64,000 nt of DNA from Azospirillum sp. TSH100. Its GTDB lineage: Bacteria > Pseudomonadota > Alphaproteobacteria > Azospirillales > Azospirillaceae. The DNA lies in the NCBI RefSeq assembly GCF_004923295.1, contig NZ_CP039634.1:62001-126000 (forward strand), given 5' to 3'. Both the position numbers and the translations under genes were made by a program. Positions 63,590 through 64,000 of the stretch are shown piece by piece; position 1 is the stretch's first letter; each line of letters starts with the position of its first letter. A model generated the notes under the pieces. The model saw only the letters and a list, made by a program, of their open reading frames with translations. It made no database searches and was not told the DNA's origin.

Positions 63590-64000
63590 CGGCGTCTCGA
63601 CTGTCGTCCCTTTCCTGCCGCCCGCGGAAGCGGGCAAAGGTCCAGCTGGATAAGCGGGCAAAGCGGAAAGCCCCCGGACGGCTTGGCCCCCGGTGGCGAT
63701 CTGAATGCCCGGCTGATCGCCCCGATTGGGGAAAACCCCGATTAGGGAGCTAAGCCAAGCAACGCTACCAAGTAAACCGTTAACGTTTTCTGGAGCATCG
63801 ACGGAAATTTCCTGTCCGCCTTACGCACCAGTCTGGCATCTGGCCCACCCCCTGCCCATCCCGCTCGCAGGCACGCTGAACTCTGACGGATAAAGAAAGG
63901 CCGCGCGGCAGAAGCGGCGCGGCCTGTCGAGTTTAGGGAGGAATCGCCACCAGGCGTCGGAAAGGGAGGAATATCCCCCCTCGTCACCACAAAAGAGTGG
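63590..64000. other. right-edge intergenic region
   Basis: About 410 bases with no supported gene. A - strand frame at 63742-63990 is low in quality and crosses a terminator. The region holds upstream sequence of the 299-aa gene and a terminator listed separately. Confidence 0.5.
63889..63925 (-). terminator. terminator-like hairpin for an off-window gene
   Basis: AGGCCGCGC (63898-63906) pairs with GCGCGGCCT (63917-63925). On the - strand a TTTCTTTA run follows, so it would end a leftward transcript entering from beyond base 64000. Confidence 0.6.

Noticed and set aside
63742..63990. 82-residue - strand frame at the right edge
   Set aside because: It runs across a terminator hairpin and has no ribosome site or family-like sequence.

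Overview
The window is a stretch of high-GC (roughly two-thirds G+C) alphaproteobacterial chromosome. Gene content and order fit the Rhodospirillales/Azospirillales and most resemble Azospirillum: a full dcw (division and cell wall) cluster ending ftsZ-lpxC, a ppx-rlmE-guaB block, an ATP12 chaperone, a psd-pssA operon and short-form ProRS. The genus is inferred from gene content, not proven. I see no insertion sequence, prophage, CRISPR array or tRNA. The region is core chromosome, and its most unusual material lies in non-coding DNA and a few unassigned small genes.

Layout. 1-2607: end of an ABC-F ATPase (Uup type), an EamA transporter and an AmpD/AmiD-type amidase. 2666-3069: RNase P RNA. 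3070-3798: a 730-base non-coding control region with DnaA boxes, GANTC sites and several arrays of TGGGN/NCCCA pentamers spaced exactly 10 bases apart, the last array lying over the mraZ promoter. 3799-23720: mraZ-rsmH-ftsL-ftsI-murE-murF-mraY-murD-ftsW-murG-(83-aa unknown)-murC-murB-ddl-ftsQ-ftsA-ftsZ, all on the + strand and mostly joined by ATGA-type overlaps. A U-tract terminator follows ftsZ, then lpxC and its own terminator.

25358-34050: mostly - strand genes: bacteriohemerythrin, ligA, guaB, rlmE, ppx/gppA and an orphan branched-chain-amino-acid-type binding protein, with one unknown + gene at 28525. 34420-43402: + strand genes: an ABC1/UbiB-family kinase, the late queuosine genes queA-tgt-queF-queG, an Eis-like acetyltransferase and a large chemoreceptor. 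43429-47418: small genes (CYTH protein, two small membrane proteins, an ACT-domain protein), the phosphatidylethanolamine operon psd-pssA, and an unknown gene. 47477-52290: a BMP/nucleoside ABC importer. 52504-64000: ygfZ, a PRC-barrel protein, ATP12, a phosphatase, rluC, crcB, an isochorismatase-family protein lacking its usual cysteine, a dienelactone hydrolase, lolD-lolC, proS and two unknown - strand genes.

How the parts work together. The dcw block makes the peptidoglycan precursor (MurC-F, Ddl, MraY, MurG), flips and crosslinks it (FtsW, FtsI) and builds the divisome (FtsL, Q, A, Z); LpxC adds the committed step of lipid A synthesis. The control region in front of mraZ carries candidate sites for MraZ itself, for DnaA and for CcrM/GcrA-type methylation control. 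It is therefore a candidate junction between replication and division, or a replication origin.

A second recurrent pattern is at gene ends. Seven of the eight convergent gene pairs have a GC-rich hairpin with no U-tract between or overlapping their stops; only the lpxC/hemerythrin junction has ordinary U-tract terminators.
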